From the NCBI GenBank assembly GCA_937892525.1, contig CALAEV010000024.1, positions 1 to 64,000 on the forward strand: a stretch of 64,000 nucleotides of DNA, given 5' to 3'. Of the stretch, positions 16,071-25,427 are shown one piece after another. A program made the position numbers and the translations under genes. The stretch's first letter is position 1, and every line of letters begins with the position of its first letter. The stretch is from an uncultured Clostridia bacterium. GTDB lineage: Bacteria; Bacillota; Clostridia; Oscillospirales; Acutalibacteraceae. The notes under the pieces were generated by a model that worked only from the letters and a program-made list of their open reading frames with translations, searched no databases and was not told where the DNA came from.

Positions 16071-16859
16071 TTACTTAATAAGTGCTTCCTGAACGCCATA
16101 AGTTTCAGCAATCTTTTGAACATTACCATTTGCTACTTCAGCATCAAAGAATTTGTTGAATTCAGCAACAAGGTCTGACCCTTTACGGAAACCAACACCA
16201 TACTCTTCACTATTAAGAGATGCTGTGTAAGTAAGATTTGCATAACCTGTACCTTCACCAATCATTGCACCTGCCATAAGTGAGTCGATAATTGCAGCAT
16301 CACATGTACCTGCTGCAACTTCAGAAAGTGCTGTTGCCTGGTCAAGAACTTCAGTATATTTGAGTTCATTTGCTACTGCCTGGTCTTTACCTGCTGAACC
16401 TGCTTCAACAGCGAATGTAAGCTCTTTGCAATCTGCTGCTGTTTTGTATTGGTCAGCTTTATCTGCAGGAACAACAATAACCTGAGCATTATTGCAATAA
16501 GGTTTTGAACAATCCATACCAGCCTTTACTTCGTCAGTAAGTGTCATACCGTTCCATACACAGTCAATGTTTTTGCCATCGAGTTCCATAATCTTGTTGT
16601 CCCAGTTGATTTCAACAAATTCAACCTCAACGCCAAGATATTTAGCAAAAGCTTTTGCCATATCAGCATCGAAACCAATCCAGTTGCCATCTTTGTCCTC
16701 ATAATCCATTGGTGTGAAATCAGTAATACCTACAACGAGTTTGCCTTTTTCCTTAACATATTCCATGTCGGTCTTTTCTTTGTCTTCGCCACAACCTGCG
16801 AAGCAAACAGCAATCATAAGTACTGCCATTACGACAGCAAGAATTTTTTTCATTTTCAT
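16071..16859 (-). CDS. Polar amino acid ABC transporter substrate-binding lipoprotein
   Basis: A 262-residue lipoprotein of the bacterial extracellular solute-binding family 3. The signal peptide ends in lipobox CFAGC (Cys23). The mature protein has the family start GKLVVGITDFTPMDY, then IGFDADMAKAFAKYLGVEVEF, and the ligand-contact segment WNGMTLTDEVKAGMDCSKPY. It binds a polar amino acid outside the cell. It is first in the operon, after a consensus promoter, and its signal peptide closely resembles that of LivK in this window. Confidence 0.93.
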   Translation of the reverse strand: MKMKKILAVVMAVLMIAVCFAGCGEDKEKTDMEYVKEKGKLVVGITDFTPMDYEDKDGNWIGFDADMAKAFAKYLGVEVEFVEINWDNKIMELDGKNIDCVWNGMTLTDEVKAGMDCSKPYCNNAQVIVVPADKADQYKTAADCKELTFAVEAGSAGKDQAVANELKYTEVLDQATALSEVAAGTCDAAIIDSLMAGAMIGEGTGYANLTYTASLNSEEYGVGFRKGSDLVAEFNKFFDAEVANGNVQKIAETYGVQEALIK

Positions 16860-16903
16860 AATTCTAGCTCCTTTTTAGTGTGTTAAAGTGTTAATACGTT
16901 AAT

Positions 16904-16932
16904 ATAATACATTAATAAATAGATTTTGTCAA
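16904..16932 (-). promoter_or_regulatory. Promoter of the polar amino acid ABC operon
   Basis: Minus strand TTGACA, 17-bp spacer, TATTAT. The -35 box overlaps the stop codon of the upstream gene. Confidence 0.8.
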
Positions 16933-17462
16933 CTAAAATCTATATCTGAAATCAAATTTTTGAATAAATTTTCTGCTTTTACACATTCTTCTTTACTTTC
17001 TTTTGATTTTTTAAAGACTAACACAATACTTGCAGCAACAATTATCCCAAGAACCCCTGCAGAAAAAACATTCATTGCACCAAGTTTATACGCATACAAA
17101 AGATAAGCAAGTACTCCAAAAACTGCAAGAATATAAACGAGTCTTATTAAAGGGTCATAAAGTTTATCATAAACCATTGCATACTCAATATATGAACCAT
17201 TTTCATCGTTACCTACATCAACAAGATAATGATATCTGTCAAAAGTCATTGGTTGCAATTGTTTGTTACGAGTGTATATGTATTTTACTTTATACATTTT
17301 ATCAAGCTTATAAAACTTACCGAAAATGCCTGTCATATCATCTTCAGCTGTGGGAGTTTTGAATGCAACATTTAATTTTTCACGAATTTTAAGTGTTGTT
17401 GCATTAATGTATATCTTTTTCGGTTCTGTTAACTGTTTATAATGAAATTTATTTATCTCCAT
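16929..17462 (-). CDS. Uncharacterised membrane protein with two helices
   Basis: A 177-residue protein. Residues 1-105 are soluble and beta-prone (KKIYINATTLKIREKLNV, KYIYTRNKQLQPMTF, YHYLVDVGNDENGSYIEY). Two membrane helices follow at about 107-125 and 131-150, and then a charged tail. I do not recognise a family. It stands alone with its own promoter, divergent from the RluA gene, and its end overlaps the promoter of the next operon. Confidence 0.75.
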   Translation of the reverse strand: MEINKFHYKQLTEPKKIYINATTLKIREKLNVAFKTPTAEDDMTGIFGKFYKLDKMYKVKYIYTRNKQLQPMTFDRYHYLVDVGNDENGSYIEYAMVYDKLYDPLIRLVYILAVFGVLAYLLYAYKLGAMNVFSAGVLGIIVAASIVLVFKKSKESKEECVKAENLFKNLISDIDFS

Positions 17463-17478
17463 TTATATCACCACATTT

Positions 17479-17507
17479 ATTCTATAATAATTTCTTGCAA
17501 GTTTCAA
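17479..17507 (-). promoter_or_regulatory. Leftward promoter of the two-helix membrane protein gene
   Basis: Minus strand TTGAAA, 17-bp spacer, TAGAAT. It overlaps the rightward promoter at 17495-17523 in its -35 region. Confidence 0.5.
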
Positions 17508-17523
17508 GTTGATATGTTATATT
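17495..17523 (+). promoter_or_regulatory. Rightward promoter of the RluA-family gene
   Basis: TTGCAA, 17-bp spacer, TATATT. Overlap with the leftward promoter means the two genes may compete for polymerase. Confidence 0.65.
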
Positions 17524-17550
17524 TAATTGAATAAATTTTGAGGTGTAGAT

Positions 17551-18513
17551 GTGAAAAGTTTTACAATCAATAAAAATGATGCTGACCAGCGTCTTGACAA
17601 GTTTATAACCAAATCTGTTCCCCTACTTCCTAAATCGCTTATGTATAAGTACATAAGAATTAAAAGAATTAAGGTAAACGGCAAGCGCGCTGAGATTTCA
17701 ACTCGTCTTAATCTCGGGGATGTTGTTGATATGTATATTAATGACGAGTTTTTTGAAAAAGCACCTGAAAAATATGATTTTCTTAAAGCATCCAAAAATC
17801 TGAATATCATTTATGAAGATGATAACATTATTCTTTGTGATAAAAAAGTTGGCATACTCTCCCACCCTGACGATAATGAATACATTGATACATTAATTGG
17901 CAGAATAAAGCGTTATCTTTACGAAAAGGGCGAATACAAGCCTGACGATGAAAATTCATTTGTGCCATCTCTTGTAAACAGAATTGACCGTAATACAGGT
18001 GGTATTGTTATTGCAGCAAAAAATGCTGAAACACTTCGTATTCTTAACCAAAAAATGAAAGACCGTGAGTTACACAAATTTTATCTTTGCATAGTTCACG
18101 GCGAAATTAAGAAAAAGAACGGACTTCTTGAAGGCTATCTTGTTAAAGACGAAAGCAAAAACAAAGTGACTGTTTCAAAGAAGAAAACTGAAGATTCAAA
18201 AGAAATTCGTACTAAGTACAATGTGATTGACACTATTGATGATTTATCGCTTGTTGAGGTTGAGTTGCTCACAGGAAGAACACATCAAATTAGAGCACAT
18301 TTTGCATCAATCGGACACCCCTTACTTGGCGATGGAAAATACGGTACAAATGCACAAAATAAAAAGTACGGCTATAAAAAGCAATTCTTATATTCATACA
18401 AACTTGTGTTTGATTTCACAACAGATGCAGGAATACTTGAATACTTGAATCATAAAGAGTTTGAAGTTGACGATGTATGGTTTAAGAATGAGTTTTATAA
18501 TAAGGGTTTATAA
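17551..18513 (+). CDS. RluA-family 23S rRNA/tRNA pseudouridine synthase
   Basis: A 320-residue RluC/RluD-type enzyme that isomerises specific uridines in RNA. An S4 RNA-binding domain (about 1-65: DQRLDKFITKSVP, IRIKRIKVNGKRAEI) is followed by the catalytic domain with the motif VNRIDRNTGGIVIAAK, in which the Asp is the catalytic residue, and the C-terminal GRTHQIRAHFASIGHPLLGD signature. The start is GTG at 17551, six bases after GAGGTG. The gene is monocistronic. The target uridine cannot be told. Confidence 0.93.
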   Translation: MKSFTINKNDADQRLDKFITKSVPLLPKSLMYKYIRIKRIKVNGKRAEISTRLNLGDVVDMYINDEFFEKAPEKYDFLKASKNLNIIYEDDNIILCDKKVGILSHPDDNEYIDTLIGRIKRYLYEKGEYKPDDENSFVPSLVNRIDRNTGGIVIAAKNAETLRILNQKMKDRELHKFYLCIVHGEIKKKNGLLEGYLVKDESKNKVTVSKKKTEDSKEIRTKYNVIDTIDDLSLVEVELLTGRTHQIRAHFASIGHPLLGDGKYGTNAQNKKYGYKKQFLYSYKLVFDFTTDAGILEYLNHKEFEVDDVWFKNEFYNKGL

Positions 18514-18515
18514 AG

Positions 18516-18549
18516 ACAAAAGGACGGTTTTATCAAACCGTCCTTTTGT
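18516..18549. terminator. Bidirectional terminator between RluA-family gene and ligA
   Basis: A perfect stem (ACAAAAGGACGGTTT with AAACCGTCCTTTTGT, TATC loop) with T-rich tails on both strands. It directly follows both convergent genes. Confidence 0.9.
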
Positions 18550-20531
18550 TATTTTACCATTTCAGCGAATTGTTCTTCGTTGATTATTGCTATGCCTAAA
18601 TCTGTGGCTTTTTGAAGTTTTGAGCCGGCTGCCTCTCCTGCTAAAACATAAGTTGTTTTCTTTGATACAGATGAAGATGCTTTACCACCATAAGACTCAA
18701 TAATCTCTTGTGCTTCTTTTCTGCCATAAGTTGAAAGAGTACCTGTAAGAACAAAAGTCATACCCTCAAATCGATTATCTTTGATTTCTCGCTGACTATC
18801 CATATTAAGACCAAAATTTTTGAGGTCTTCAATCATTTGTTTTGTCTGTTCAAGTGAAAAGAAATCAACAACTGAATCAGCCATAATTTCGCCAAATCCC
18901 TCAATATTAAGGATTTCTTCTTTAGATGCTGAAATTATATTATCAAGCGTCAAAAAATGGTCAGAGAGCAATTTTGAAGCCTTTTGACCTATATGACGAA
19001 TACCAAATGCAAAAATGAGTTTTGACAAATCATTCTGCTTTGATTTTTCAACTGCGTTTCGCATATTGTCAGCGCTCTTTTTGCCCATACCCTCAAGTTG
19101 AGCAATCTTATCGTAGTCGATATTATAAATATCTGCAATCTTACTGATTAAACCTTTATTGAGTAATGTCTCTAGAACTGCATCGCCAAGTCCCTCGATA
19201 TCCATAGCATCACGAGAACAGAAATGAATAAGAACTCGCAAAAGTTGTGCAGGGCAATCCGGATTATCGCAACGAATTGCTGCTTCGCCAATTTCACGAT
19301 GCACAGGAGAGTTACAAGACGGACAAAAGTCAGGCATCTTATATGGTGTTGAATTATTAGAGTGTTCTACTACACACAAAACTTCAGGAATAATATCCCC
19401 TGCTTTTCGAATTTTAACTGTATCGCCTATTCTTATGCCTTTTTCGGTAATGAAATCTTCATTATGAAGTGTTGCACGGCTGACAGTTGACCCAGCAATA
19501 AGTACCGGCTCAAAAACAGCAGTTGGAGTTAATACACCTGTTCTGCCAACATTAATTTCAATATCGATAAGTTTTGTTTCTTTTTCTTCAGGTGGGTATT
19601 TATATGCCAATGCCCATTTAGGAAACTTTGCAGTACTACCAATAGTTTCACGCATAGAGAAATTATCAGTTTTAATAACTGCACCATCAATATCAAAAGG
19701 CAAAGTATAACGAATTTCGCCAATTCGCTCAATTTCCTTTAATGTATCATCAATGTTATTGAATTTATTAAAGAATGGGATTGTCTTAAAGCCCAACTCT
19801 TTCAAAAACACAAGTGATTCATAATGACCTGTAATTTCAACTCCCTCAACTTGTTGGATATTGAAAACATAGATATCAAGATTACGCTCAGCAGTGATTT
19901 TAGGATTTTTCTGTCTGATACTACCTGCTGCAGCATTTCTAGGATTTTTGAATGGTTTTTCACCATTAAGTTCTTGTTTTTCAACAATCTTTAAGAACAC
20001 TTCGCGAGGCATATACACTTCGCCACGAACTTCAATAAAAGGGACATCTTTATTAAGGCGTAATGGTATTGTTTTAATTGTACGAAGATTTGCTGTTATA
20101 TCTTCGCCCACTACACCGTCGCCACGCGTTGAACCACGAGTAAACACACCATTTGTATATTCAAGAGATACAGAAAGTCCATCAATTTTAGGCTCAACAA
20201 CATATTCTGCACATGAAAATACATCTTTAACACGTTTATTAAAATCACGAACTTCCATATGAGAGAATGCATCTTGCAAACTTTCCATTTTTACAGTATG
20301 AACAACTTTTTCGAAAAGACCGTCTGCCTGACCACCTACTCTGTGTGTTGGTGAGTCTGCAGTTAATAATTTGGGATATTCTTTTTCAATCGAGTCAAGC
20401 TCACGCATAAGCATATCGTACTCATAATCTGAGATATCGTTTTCGTTTTCTACATAGTAACGATAGATATGATGATTAAGTTCTTTTCGAAGTTCTTCTG
20501 CTCTTAACTTTTTCTGTTCAAAATCACTCAT
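18549..20531 (-). CDS. ligA: NAD-dependent DNA ligase LigA
   Basis: A 661-residue ligase that seals nicks in replication and repair, using NAD. Domains in order: Ia and adenylation domain with the catalytic lysine in VVEPKIDGLSVSLEY, an OB fold (GRTGVLTPTAVFEPV), a four-Cys zinc finger (FCPSCNSPVH, IRCDNPDCPAQ), helix-hairpin-helix repeats (about 470-570), and a C-terminal BRCT domain (FVLTGTLSTYGRKEAQEIIE). The ATG at 20531 follows AAAGGTGA; a longer frame to 20666 overlaps the upstream gene and is rejected. Its first 8 bases overlap the end of yunB. Confidence 0.97.
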   Translation of the reverse strand: MSDFEQKKLRAEELRKELNHHIYRYYVENENDISDYEYDMLMRELDSIEKEYPKLLTADSPTHRVGGQADGLFEKVVHTVKMESLQDAFSHMEVRDFNKRVKDVFSCAEYVVEPKIDGLSVSLEYTNGVFTRGSTRGDGVVGEDITANLRTIKTIPLRLNKDVPFIEVRGEVYMPREVFLKIVEKQELNGEKPFKNPRNAAAGSIRQKNPKITAERNLDIYVFNIQQVEGVEITGHYESLVFLKELGFKTIPFFNKFNNIDDTLKEIERIGEIRYTLPFDIDGAVIKTDNFSMRETIGSTAKFPKWALAYKYPPEEKETKLIDIEINVGRTGVLTPTAVFEPVLIAGSTVSRATLHNEDFITEKGIRIGDTVKIRKAGDIIPEVLCVVEHSNNSTPYKMPDFCPSCNSPVHREIGEAAIRCDNPDCPAQLLRVLIHFCSRDAMDIEGLGDAVLETLLNKGLISKIADIYNIDYDKIAQLEGMGKKSADNMRNAVEKSKQNDLSKLIFAFGIRHIGQKASKLLSDHFLTLDNIISASKEEILNIEGFGEIMADSVVDFFSLEQTKQMIEDLKNFGLNMDSQREIKDNRFEGMTFVLTGTLSTYGRKEAQEIIESYGGKASSSVSKKTTYVLAGEAAGSKLQKATDLGIAIINEEQFAEMVK

Positions 20532-21180
20532 TTTGTTCACCTTTATTTTGAAAATCTGCAAAGGTTTCTGGTACTGTACCAATAATAACTGTTTGTGCAA
20601 TACAGTAATTGGAGTCAACCTCTGCCGTTGCAGAATTTTTTGGCATAATAACATAAATAGTTGCATTTACATTCACGTATATTTCGTGCAATGTCTGATT
20701 AATACCTGCAGATGTAAAAGAATTATTTATTGTTGATGTTACATTACTTGCTAATGTAACAGTTGTTTTAATTTTTGGGCCTTTACCTGACAAAGCACTA
20801 ATACCAAGAATTGTACCTAATGGAATACTGATTTCGCGACTATCGGTATCTAAAATGTCCTTTGAAATTTCTGCACCGATTTTGCTTTTTAACATATTCA
20901 TTTTAATTGTGTCCGCTTTAACTGTAACTACTCTGCCATCATTATCTTTTTCAACATCAACAAGAGTTGAATATGTAATATCGTTTTCATATAAAACCGA
21001 AACAATCGCATCCTCTATAATTGCCGATGCAATATTTTCAGATTGCGCAACCGCCACCTCAATTATAACAGGTTTTGCTCTAATTTCAAAAAAGATTAAT
21101 CCTATAATCAAAATGAGCAACAAAATAAATATTAATATTAGAATTCTCTTTTTGCCACTACGCTTTGTTGAATTATTCAA
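20524..21180 (-). CDS. yunB: Sporulation protein YunB
   Basis: A 218-residue protein with a basic N-terminus, one membrane helix (about 12-32), then an extracytoplasmic domain beginning IRAKPVIIEVAVAQSENIAS and containing EISIPLGTILGISALSGKGP, as in YunB. In Bacillus subtilis yunB is expressed in the mother cell and needed for efficient spore formation. The start is TTG at 21180 behind GGGTGG. It overlaps ligA by 8 bases, so a sporulation gene is coupled to a replication gene. Confidence 0.88.
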   Translation of the reverse strand: MNNSTKRSGKKRILILIFILLLILIIGLIFFEIRAKPVIIEVAVAQSENIASAIIEDAIVSVLYENDITYSTLVDVEKDNDGRVVTVKADTIKMNMLKSKIGAEISKDILDTDSREISIPLGTILGISALSGKGPKIKTTVTLASNVTSTINNSFTSAGINQTLHEIYVNVNATIYVIMPKNSATAEVDSNYCIAQTVIIGTVPETFADFQNKGEQNE

Positions 21181-21252
21181 ATAACCACCCTGACCATTTT
21201 ATGCTATACATAAAATAAATGTTTGTGTTAATAATAAGTCAAGGTGATTATA

Positions 21253-21684
21253 ATGAATTCCCTTAAATATTTATCGTTATTTTGTATAGGTGGTTTTGGA
21301 TACGGACTTATTGAAATTGCATTCAGAGGATACACACACTGGTCAATGATTATAACCGGTGGGTCTGCTTTTTTGTGCCTTTATATTATAAACGAGTCCT
21401 TTGAACACACATCAATTTATAAGAAAGCGTTGTTAGGTGCATTTATTATTACAACATTAGAATTTACTGTGGGCTTAGTTGTAAATAAAACTTTAAATCT
21501 GGGTGTATGGGATTACACAAACACACCATTTAACTTTCTTGGAATAATCTCATTACCATTTTGTTTTTGTTGGTATATAATTTCTTTTGTAGTCTTAAAA
21601 ACATTTAATGTATTGAAAAGAATTACTGCACAACTGAAACTCTATAGACCTTTACACCGTGAGATTGGACTTCAGCAGAAATAG
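21253..21684 (+). CDS. Small integral membrane protein, putative ABC-transporter type IV (PF06541-like)
   Basis: A 143-residue protein with about four membrane helices and the pattern GGFGYGLIEIAFRGYTHWSM, followed by a W-D-Y-T-N-T-P-F-N segment, as seen in the family named putative ABC-transporter type IV. Its function is unknown. The ATG at 21253 follows AAGGTGAT; the GTG at 21244 lies within that site. The last 62 bases overlap, head-on, the 3' end of the GH27 gene on the other strand. Confidence 0.75.
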   Translation: MNSLKYLSLFCIGGFGYGLIEIAFRGYTHWSMIITGGSAFLCLYIINESFEHTSIYKKALLGAFIITTLEFTVGLVVNKTLNLGVWDYTNTPFNFLGIISLPFCFCWYIISFVVLKTFNVLKRITAQLKLYRPLHREIGLQQK

Positions 21685-23347
21685 TATCTGTTACTGCTGT
21701 TTCTGTTTTGTCCCACAATTCTTTACATACATATTTATCTGCCTTTGGCAATGTAACATTCACAATATTATGTAAATCAGCTAAAGAATAATTCATTTTT
21801 ATTTTTGAAAGTCCTTTGTTAAAGAAACAAATTGCCACTTCATTGTTTTCAAGTGGTTTTACAAGCACGTCTGTAACACCATTTGTCTTTACTCTTGAGC
21901 ATTGAATACCAAGTTTATCCTGGTCAATCGCAATAACATCTTTATTTGTAAGAATTTCAAGAATTTTATTATCATTATCAACTGTACCATCTGGTTTGAT
22001 AAAATCACGGATATCATTACCAAGAATAAGTGGAGCTGCCATCATAGCCCACAAGGTAAAGTGTGATTTATTCTCGTCAACAGTAAGTTTGCCATTACCT
22101 ACTTCAAGCATATCAGGGTCATTAAAAGCACCAGGTTGAGCATATTTTGAGAGTCTTACATTCACCTCATAAATTCCAACTACAGATGCCCAATTTGGTT
22201 GAATATCAGGGGTTGTACGCCAAATATTACCTGCTTTTCCACCCCATTTCCATGGTTGGTTTTGTCCCCATTCGCAAATTGAATAAAGAATTTTCTTTTC
22301 TTCACAATTATTCTCTTCTGCAAACTTCTTTGTTGCACGCTTAAGTTCTCTACCCATTTTTTCATACTGCATGGCAGCACTATCCATAGGAGAACCCACA
22401 GGATTTGTAATGAAGATTTTATTTGTGCCTGCTTTAAGATTTACTTTAATCTGTCTTCTTCCTTCACGAGAAAAAGCTTTTTGCTCGGCAATAAGAAAAT
22501 CGTACTTATCAGTATCATTTACTGTTACAACACAGAACTGACCTTTACAAGTATTCTTTCTCATAATAAATGTAAGAATATATTCGCCATCATTTGGTAC
22601 GACAATATTATTGAACTCTATTGAGCCCATATCACTACAGATACCCTTTACATAAGACTTACCATTCTCTTCGTTGACAACTTTTGCTTCGCCTTTGAGT
22701 ATTGCATCTTTTGCAGGGAATACAAGTTCGCCATCAATTCCCTCGCCACCAATAGAAATACTATCGATATATGGTGCATCAGTAGGAATAAGCACATGGT
22801 GGCAATAGTCGTATTTAAAATACTCTACACCCCATTCGGCAAATGTTTCAGCATCAATTCTTTCGTTATAAAGTGAAGCAGGCAAATCTTCGCAAGTAAG
22901 CGTACCATTTGAAGAATAAATACCAAGTTTAAGTCCCATAGCATTTACTTGTTCAACAAGCCACTTAATACCGTGTGGAAATGTGGTCAAATCCCCTTGC
23001 ATTTTACCATTTTCATCACGCATTGAGGACTGCCAGCAGTCATCGAGATTGATATACACGTAACCAGCATCTGCAAGTCCTGATTCTTTAACTGCTTTTG
23101 CAATTTGAAGAATTACATTTTCATCAATTTTATGTCTAAAAATATTCCAGCTTGACCAACCCATTGGTGGAGTTAAAGCGGCACCGTTGTTATACATTTC
23201 ATCTTTTATATAATGTATTTTTGTTTTTGCAAGGGCTTTTTTCACTTCACAGCGAGGACAAATATTGTTTTTCTTAAAATACAAAAAACTACTGCCAACA
23301 GCACCAGCAGCTGCAATTCCGGATAATACTGCTAAACCTTTTTTCAT
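21623..23347 (-). CDS. Glycoside hydrolase family 27 (alpha-galactosidase-like) with inserted beta-sandwich module
   Basis: A 574-residue protein with an N-terminal membrane or signal segment (5-25) followed by a C-P-R-C motif, then a GH27 (beta/alpha)8 barrel that begins LTPPMGWSSWN. The nucleophile is Asp180 (FKYDYC) and the acid/base residue is likely Asp381 (RTTPDIQPNW); GAFNDPDMLEVG is the next family motif. Between them, residues about 190-315 form an extra domain that looks like a carbohydrate-binding beta-sandwich (CBM35/6 style: GSIEFNNIVVPNDGEYILTF, RRQIKVNLKAGTNKIFI). A C-terminal beta domain ends the protein. It probably releases alpha-galactosyl or related sugars at the cell surface. 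No clear promoter is seen; a terminator lies just upstream. Confidence 0.88.
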   Translation of the reverse strand: MKKGLAVLSGIAAAGAVGSSFLYFKKNNICPRCEVKKALAKTKIHYIKDEMYNNGAALTPPMGWSSWNIFRHKIDENVILQIAKAVKESGLADAGYVYINLDDCWQSSMRDENGKMQGDLTTFPHGIKWLVEQVNAMGLKLGIYSSNGTLTCEDLPASLYNERIDAETFAEWGVEYFKYDYCHHVLIPTDAPYIDSISIGGEGIDGELVFPAKDAILKGEAKVVNEENGKSYVKGICSDMGSIEFNNIVVPNDGEYILTFIMRKNTCKGQFCVVTVNDTDKYDFLIAEQKAFSREGRRQIKVNLKAGTNKIFITNPVGSPMDSAAMQYEKMGRELKRATKKFAEENNCEEKKILYSICEWGQNQPWKWGGKAGNIWRTTPDIQPNWASVVGIYEVNVRLSKYAQPGAFNDPDMLEVGNGKLTVDENKSHFTLWAMMAAPLILGNDIRDFIKPDGTVDNDNKILEILTNKDVIAIDQDKLGIQCSRVKTNGVTDVLVKPLENNEVAICFFNKGLSKIKMNYSLADLHNIVNVTLPKADKYVCKELWDKTETAVTDTISAEVQSHGVKVYRVSVVQ

Positions 23348-23362
23348 AATAATACCTCATAT

Positions 23363-23401
23363 AAAAAACAGGTCAGATGATATTTTAGCATCATCTGACC
23401 T
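23363..23401 (-). terminator. Terminator of the ispH-S1 operon
   Basis: A perfect 12-bp stem (AGGTCAGATGAT with ATCATCTGACCT), followed on the minus strand by a T run. It lies 25 bases past the ispH-S1 stop and only 15 bases before the GH27 start. Confidence 0.85.
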
Positions 23402-23426
23402 TTCCTTACGGCCTAATGCCGATTAA

Positions 23427-25427
23427 TTATTCTTCAACTACTGTTTCTTCTGCTGGAGCTTCAACTACCTCTGGGGCAGGAGTTTCTTCAACTACAGGTG
23501 GCTCAACAAGAGCTTTAATTGAAAGGCTAACACGTTTCTTATCAAAATCGATTTCCATAATCTTTGCCTTAACAACATCGCCTACTTTAAGAACTTCTGC
23601 AGGTGTACCGATGTGTTTGTGTGAAATCTGTGAAATGTGAACAAGACCGTCAACACCAGGAATAATCTGTGCAAATGCACCGAATGATGTAAGGCTAACA
23701 ATCTTAGCATCAACTTCACTATCTACCGGATAATCACGTTTAAGGATTTCCCATGGATTATCTTCAACTTTTTTGTAGCCAAGAGAGATTTTTTTGTTTT
23801 CTCTGTCAAGTTCTTTTACATATACTTCAACAGTATCGCCAACGCTTACAACTTCTGATGGGTGCTTGATTCTCTGCCATGAAAGTTCAGAAATATGTAC
23901 CATACCGTCAACACCACCAAGGTCAACGAATGCACCATAGTTTGTGAGACTTCTTACTGTACCTGTATAAACTGCACCTTCAACGATATTTGCCCAGAAA
24001 GCATCTTCAATTTCCTTGCGTTTTGAAACTGCAACTTCACGGATTGAGCCAACAACTTTTCTTCTCATCTTATTAACTTCAATGATTTTATATTCAACAG
24101 TTGTTTTGAGAAGGTCTTCAAGAGAATCATTTCTTCTCATTTTAGCAAGTGAAGCAGGAACAAAAACTTTAACTGCACCACTTTGAACAAATACACCTTT
24201 GTTATCGCCAACAATACCTGTAACAACACCCTCACGAATTGTGTCGTCAGCCTCAAGGCCTTCCCAAATAGCGCCACGGTCATAGAGACGCTTTGAAAGT
24301 TTAATTGTGCCTTCGACGTCATTTGTCTTCATAATGCGAAGTTTAATTTCGTCGCCAACCTTAAGTTCAGCTTTAGGGTCTGCTGCTGGGTCATCACTAT
24401 ATTCTTCAAAAGGAACGTAACCTGTATGTTTTCTGCCAGCAATTTCAACCTGAATTTCAGTGTTAGTAAAGCCAACAACAGTACCAACTACATTCTGGTC
24501 AGAACTCATAGCGCTTAATGATTCCTCAAGCATCTGCTCGAAGCCTGTTTCCTCCATATTAATTGTGTTTGTGTTTTCAAATTTCTCGGACATTGTTCTT
24601 ATTACCTCCTTAATTATACTGTCAGGTGTTGAAGCACCGGCAGTAACGCCTATTGACTGAACATCACATAAAGCTATGTCCTGAAGCTCTTCTGCTGTTT
24701 CAATCAAATAAGTTGGGCAGTTTTGTTCACATACAGATTTAAGTTTTGCTGTATTAGAACTTGTCCGGCCACCAATTATTATCATAACATCATTTTCTTT
24801 TGATAATAACTGAGCCTCTGCCTGCCTTTTTTCGGTCGCACTACATATTGTATCAAAAATTATCGCATTTGTATATAGTATTTTTATTTTTTTTACACAT
24901 TTTTTCCATTCTTTTGTGCTGAAAGTTGTCTGTGAAACAACTACAAACGGTTTTTCACCATCAAAATTATTATTTTCGAAGATTTCTTCCAATTCATCAA
25001 CGGAATTAAACACAAAGCATTCACCGTTACAGTAACTTTTAATACCAATAACTTCTGGATGTTTTCTGTCACCTGCAATAAGCACAGGTAAATCTTCAGT
25101 TGAATTTTTTTGCACAATTTTATGAATTTTTTTCACATAAGGGCAAGTTGCATCAATATAGTCAAGTGAATTTTTTTCGCAATATGTTAGGACGTTCTGT
25201 TCAACACCATGAGTACGGATTACAACTTTTTTACACTCACTGGCATCAATGATGTCGTTAATAATATTAACACCTTTACATTCTAAATCGGCTACAACTT
25301 GTGGATTATGAATAATAGGACCTAGTGTACACACATTCACACCATCATTAACCAAATCATAAAGCATATTAACTGCTCTGTTTACACCAAAGCAAAAACC
25401 AGCAGTTTTAGCAAGAGTTATTTTCAT
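23427..25427 (-). CDS. ispH: IspH-ribosomal protein S1 fusion
   Basis: A 666-residue bifunctional protein. Residues 1-278 are IspH (LytB), 4-hydroxy-3-methylbut-2-enyl diphosphate reductase, the last step of the MEP isoprenoid pathway, with the [4Fe-4S] cysteines in GFCFGV (Cys12), DATCPY and DTICSATEKRQ. The rest contains four S1 RNA-binding repeats in the style of ribosomal protein S1 (GTVRSLTNYGAFVDLGGVDG, KIVSLTSFGAFAQIIPGVDG) and an acidic Pro/Glu/Val tail. Such fusions are known in Clostridia. It is the last gene of the rpiR-baiN-cmk-plsC-ispH operon and overlaps plsC by 4 bases. Confidence 0.96.
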   Translation of the reverse strand: MKITLAKTAGFCFGVNRAVNMLYDLVNDGVNVCTLGPIIHNPQVVADLECKGVNIINDIIDASECKKVVIRTHGVEQNVLTYCEKNSLDYIDATCPYVKKIHKIVQKNSTEDLPVLIAGDRKHPEVIGIKSYCNGECFVFNSVDELEEIFENNNFDGEKPFVVVSQTTFSTKEWKKCVKKIKILYTNAIIFDTICSATEKRQAEAQLLSKENDVMIIIGGRTSSNTAKLKSVCEQNCPTYLIETAEELQDIALCDVQSIGVTAGASTPDSIIKEVIRTMSEKFENTNTINMEETGFEQMLEESLSAMSSDQNVVGTVVGFTNTEIQVEIAGRKHTGYVPFEEYSDDPAADPKAELKVGDEIKLRIMKTNDVEGTIKLSKRLYDRGAIWEGLEADDTIREGVVTGIVGDNKGVFVQSGAVKVFVPASLAKMRRNDSLEDLLKTTVEYKIIEVNKMRRKVVGSIREVAVSKRKEIEDAFWANIVEGAVYTGTVRSLTNYGAFVDLGGVDGMVHISELSWQRIKHPSEVVSVGDTVEVYVKELDRENKKISLGYKKVEDNPWEILKRDYPVDSEVDAKIVSLTSFGAFAQIIPGVDGLVHISQISHKHIGTPAEVLKVGDVVKAKIMEIDFDKKRVSLSIKALVEPPVVEETPAPEVVEAPAEETVVEE

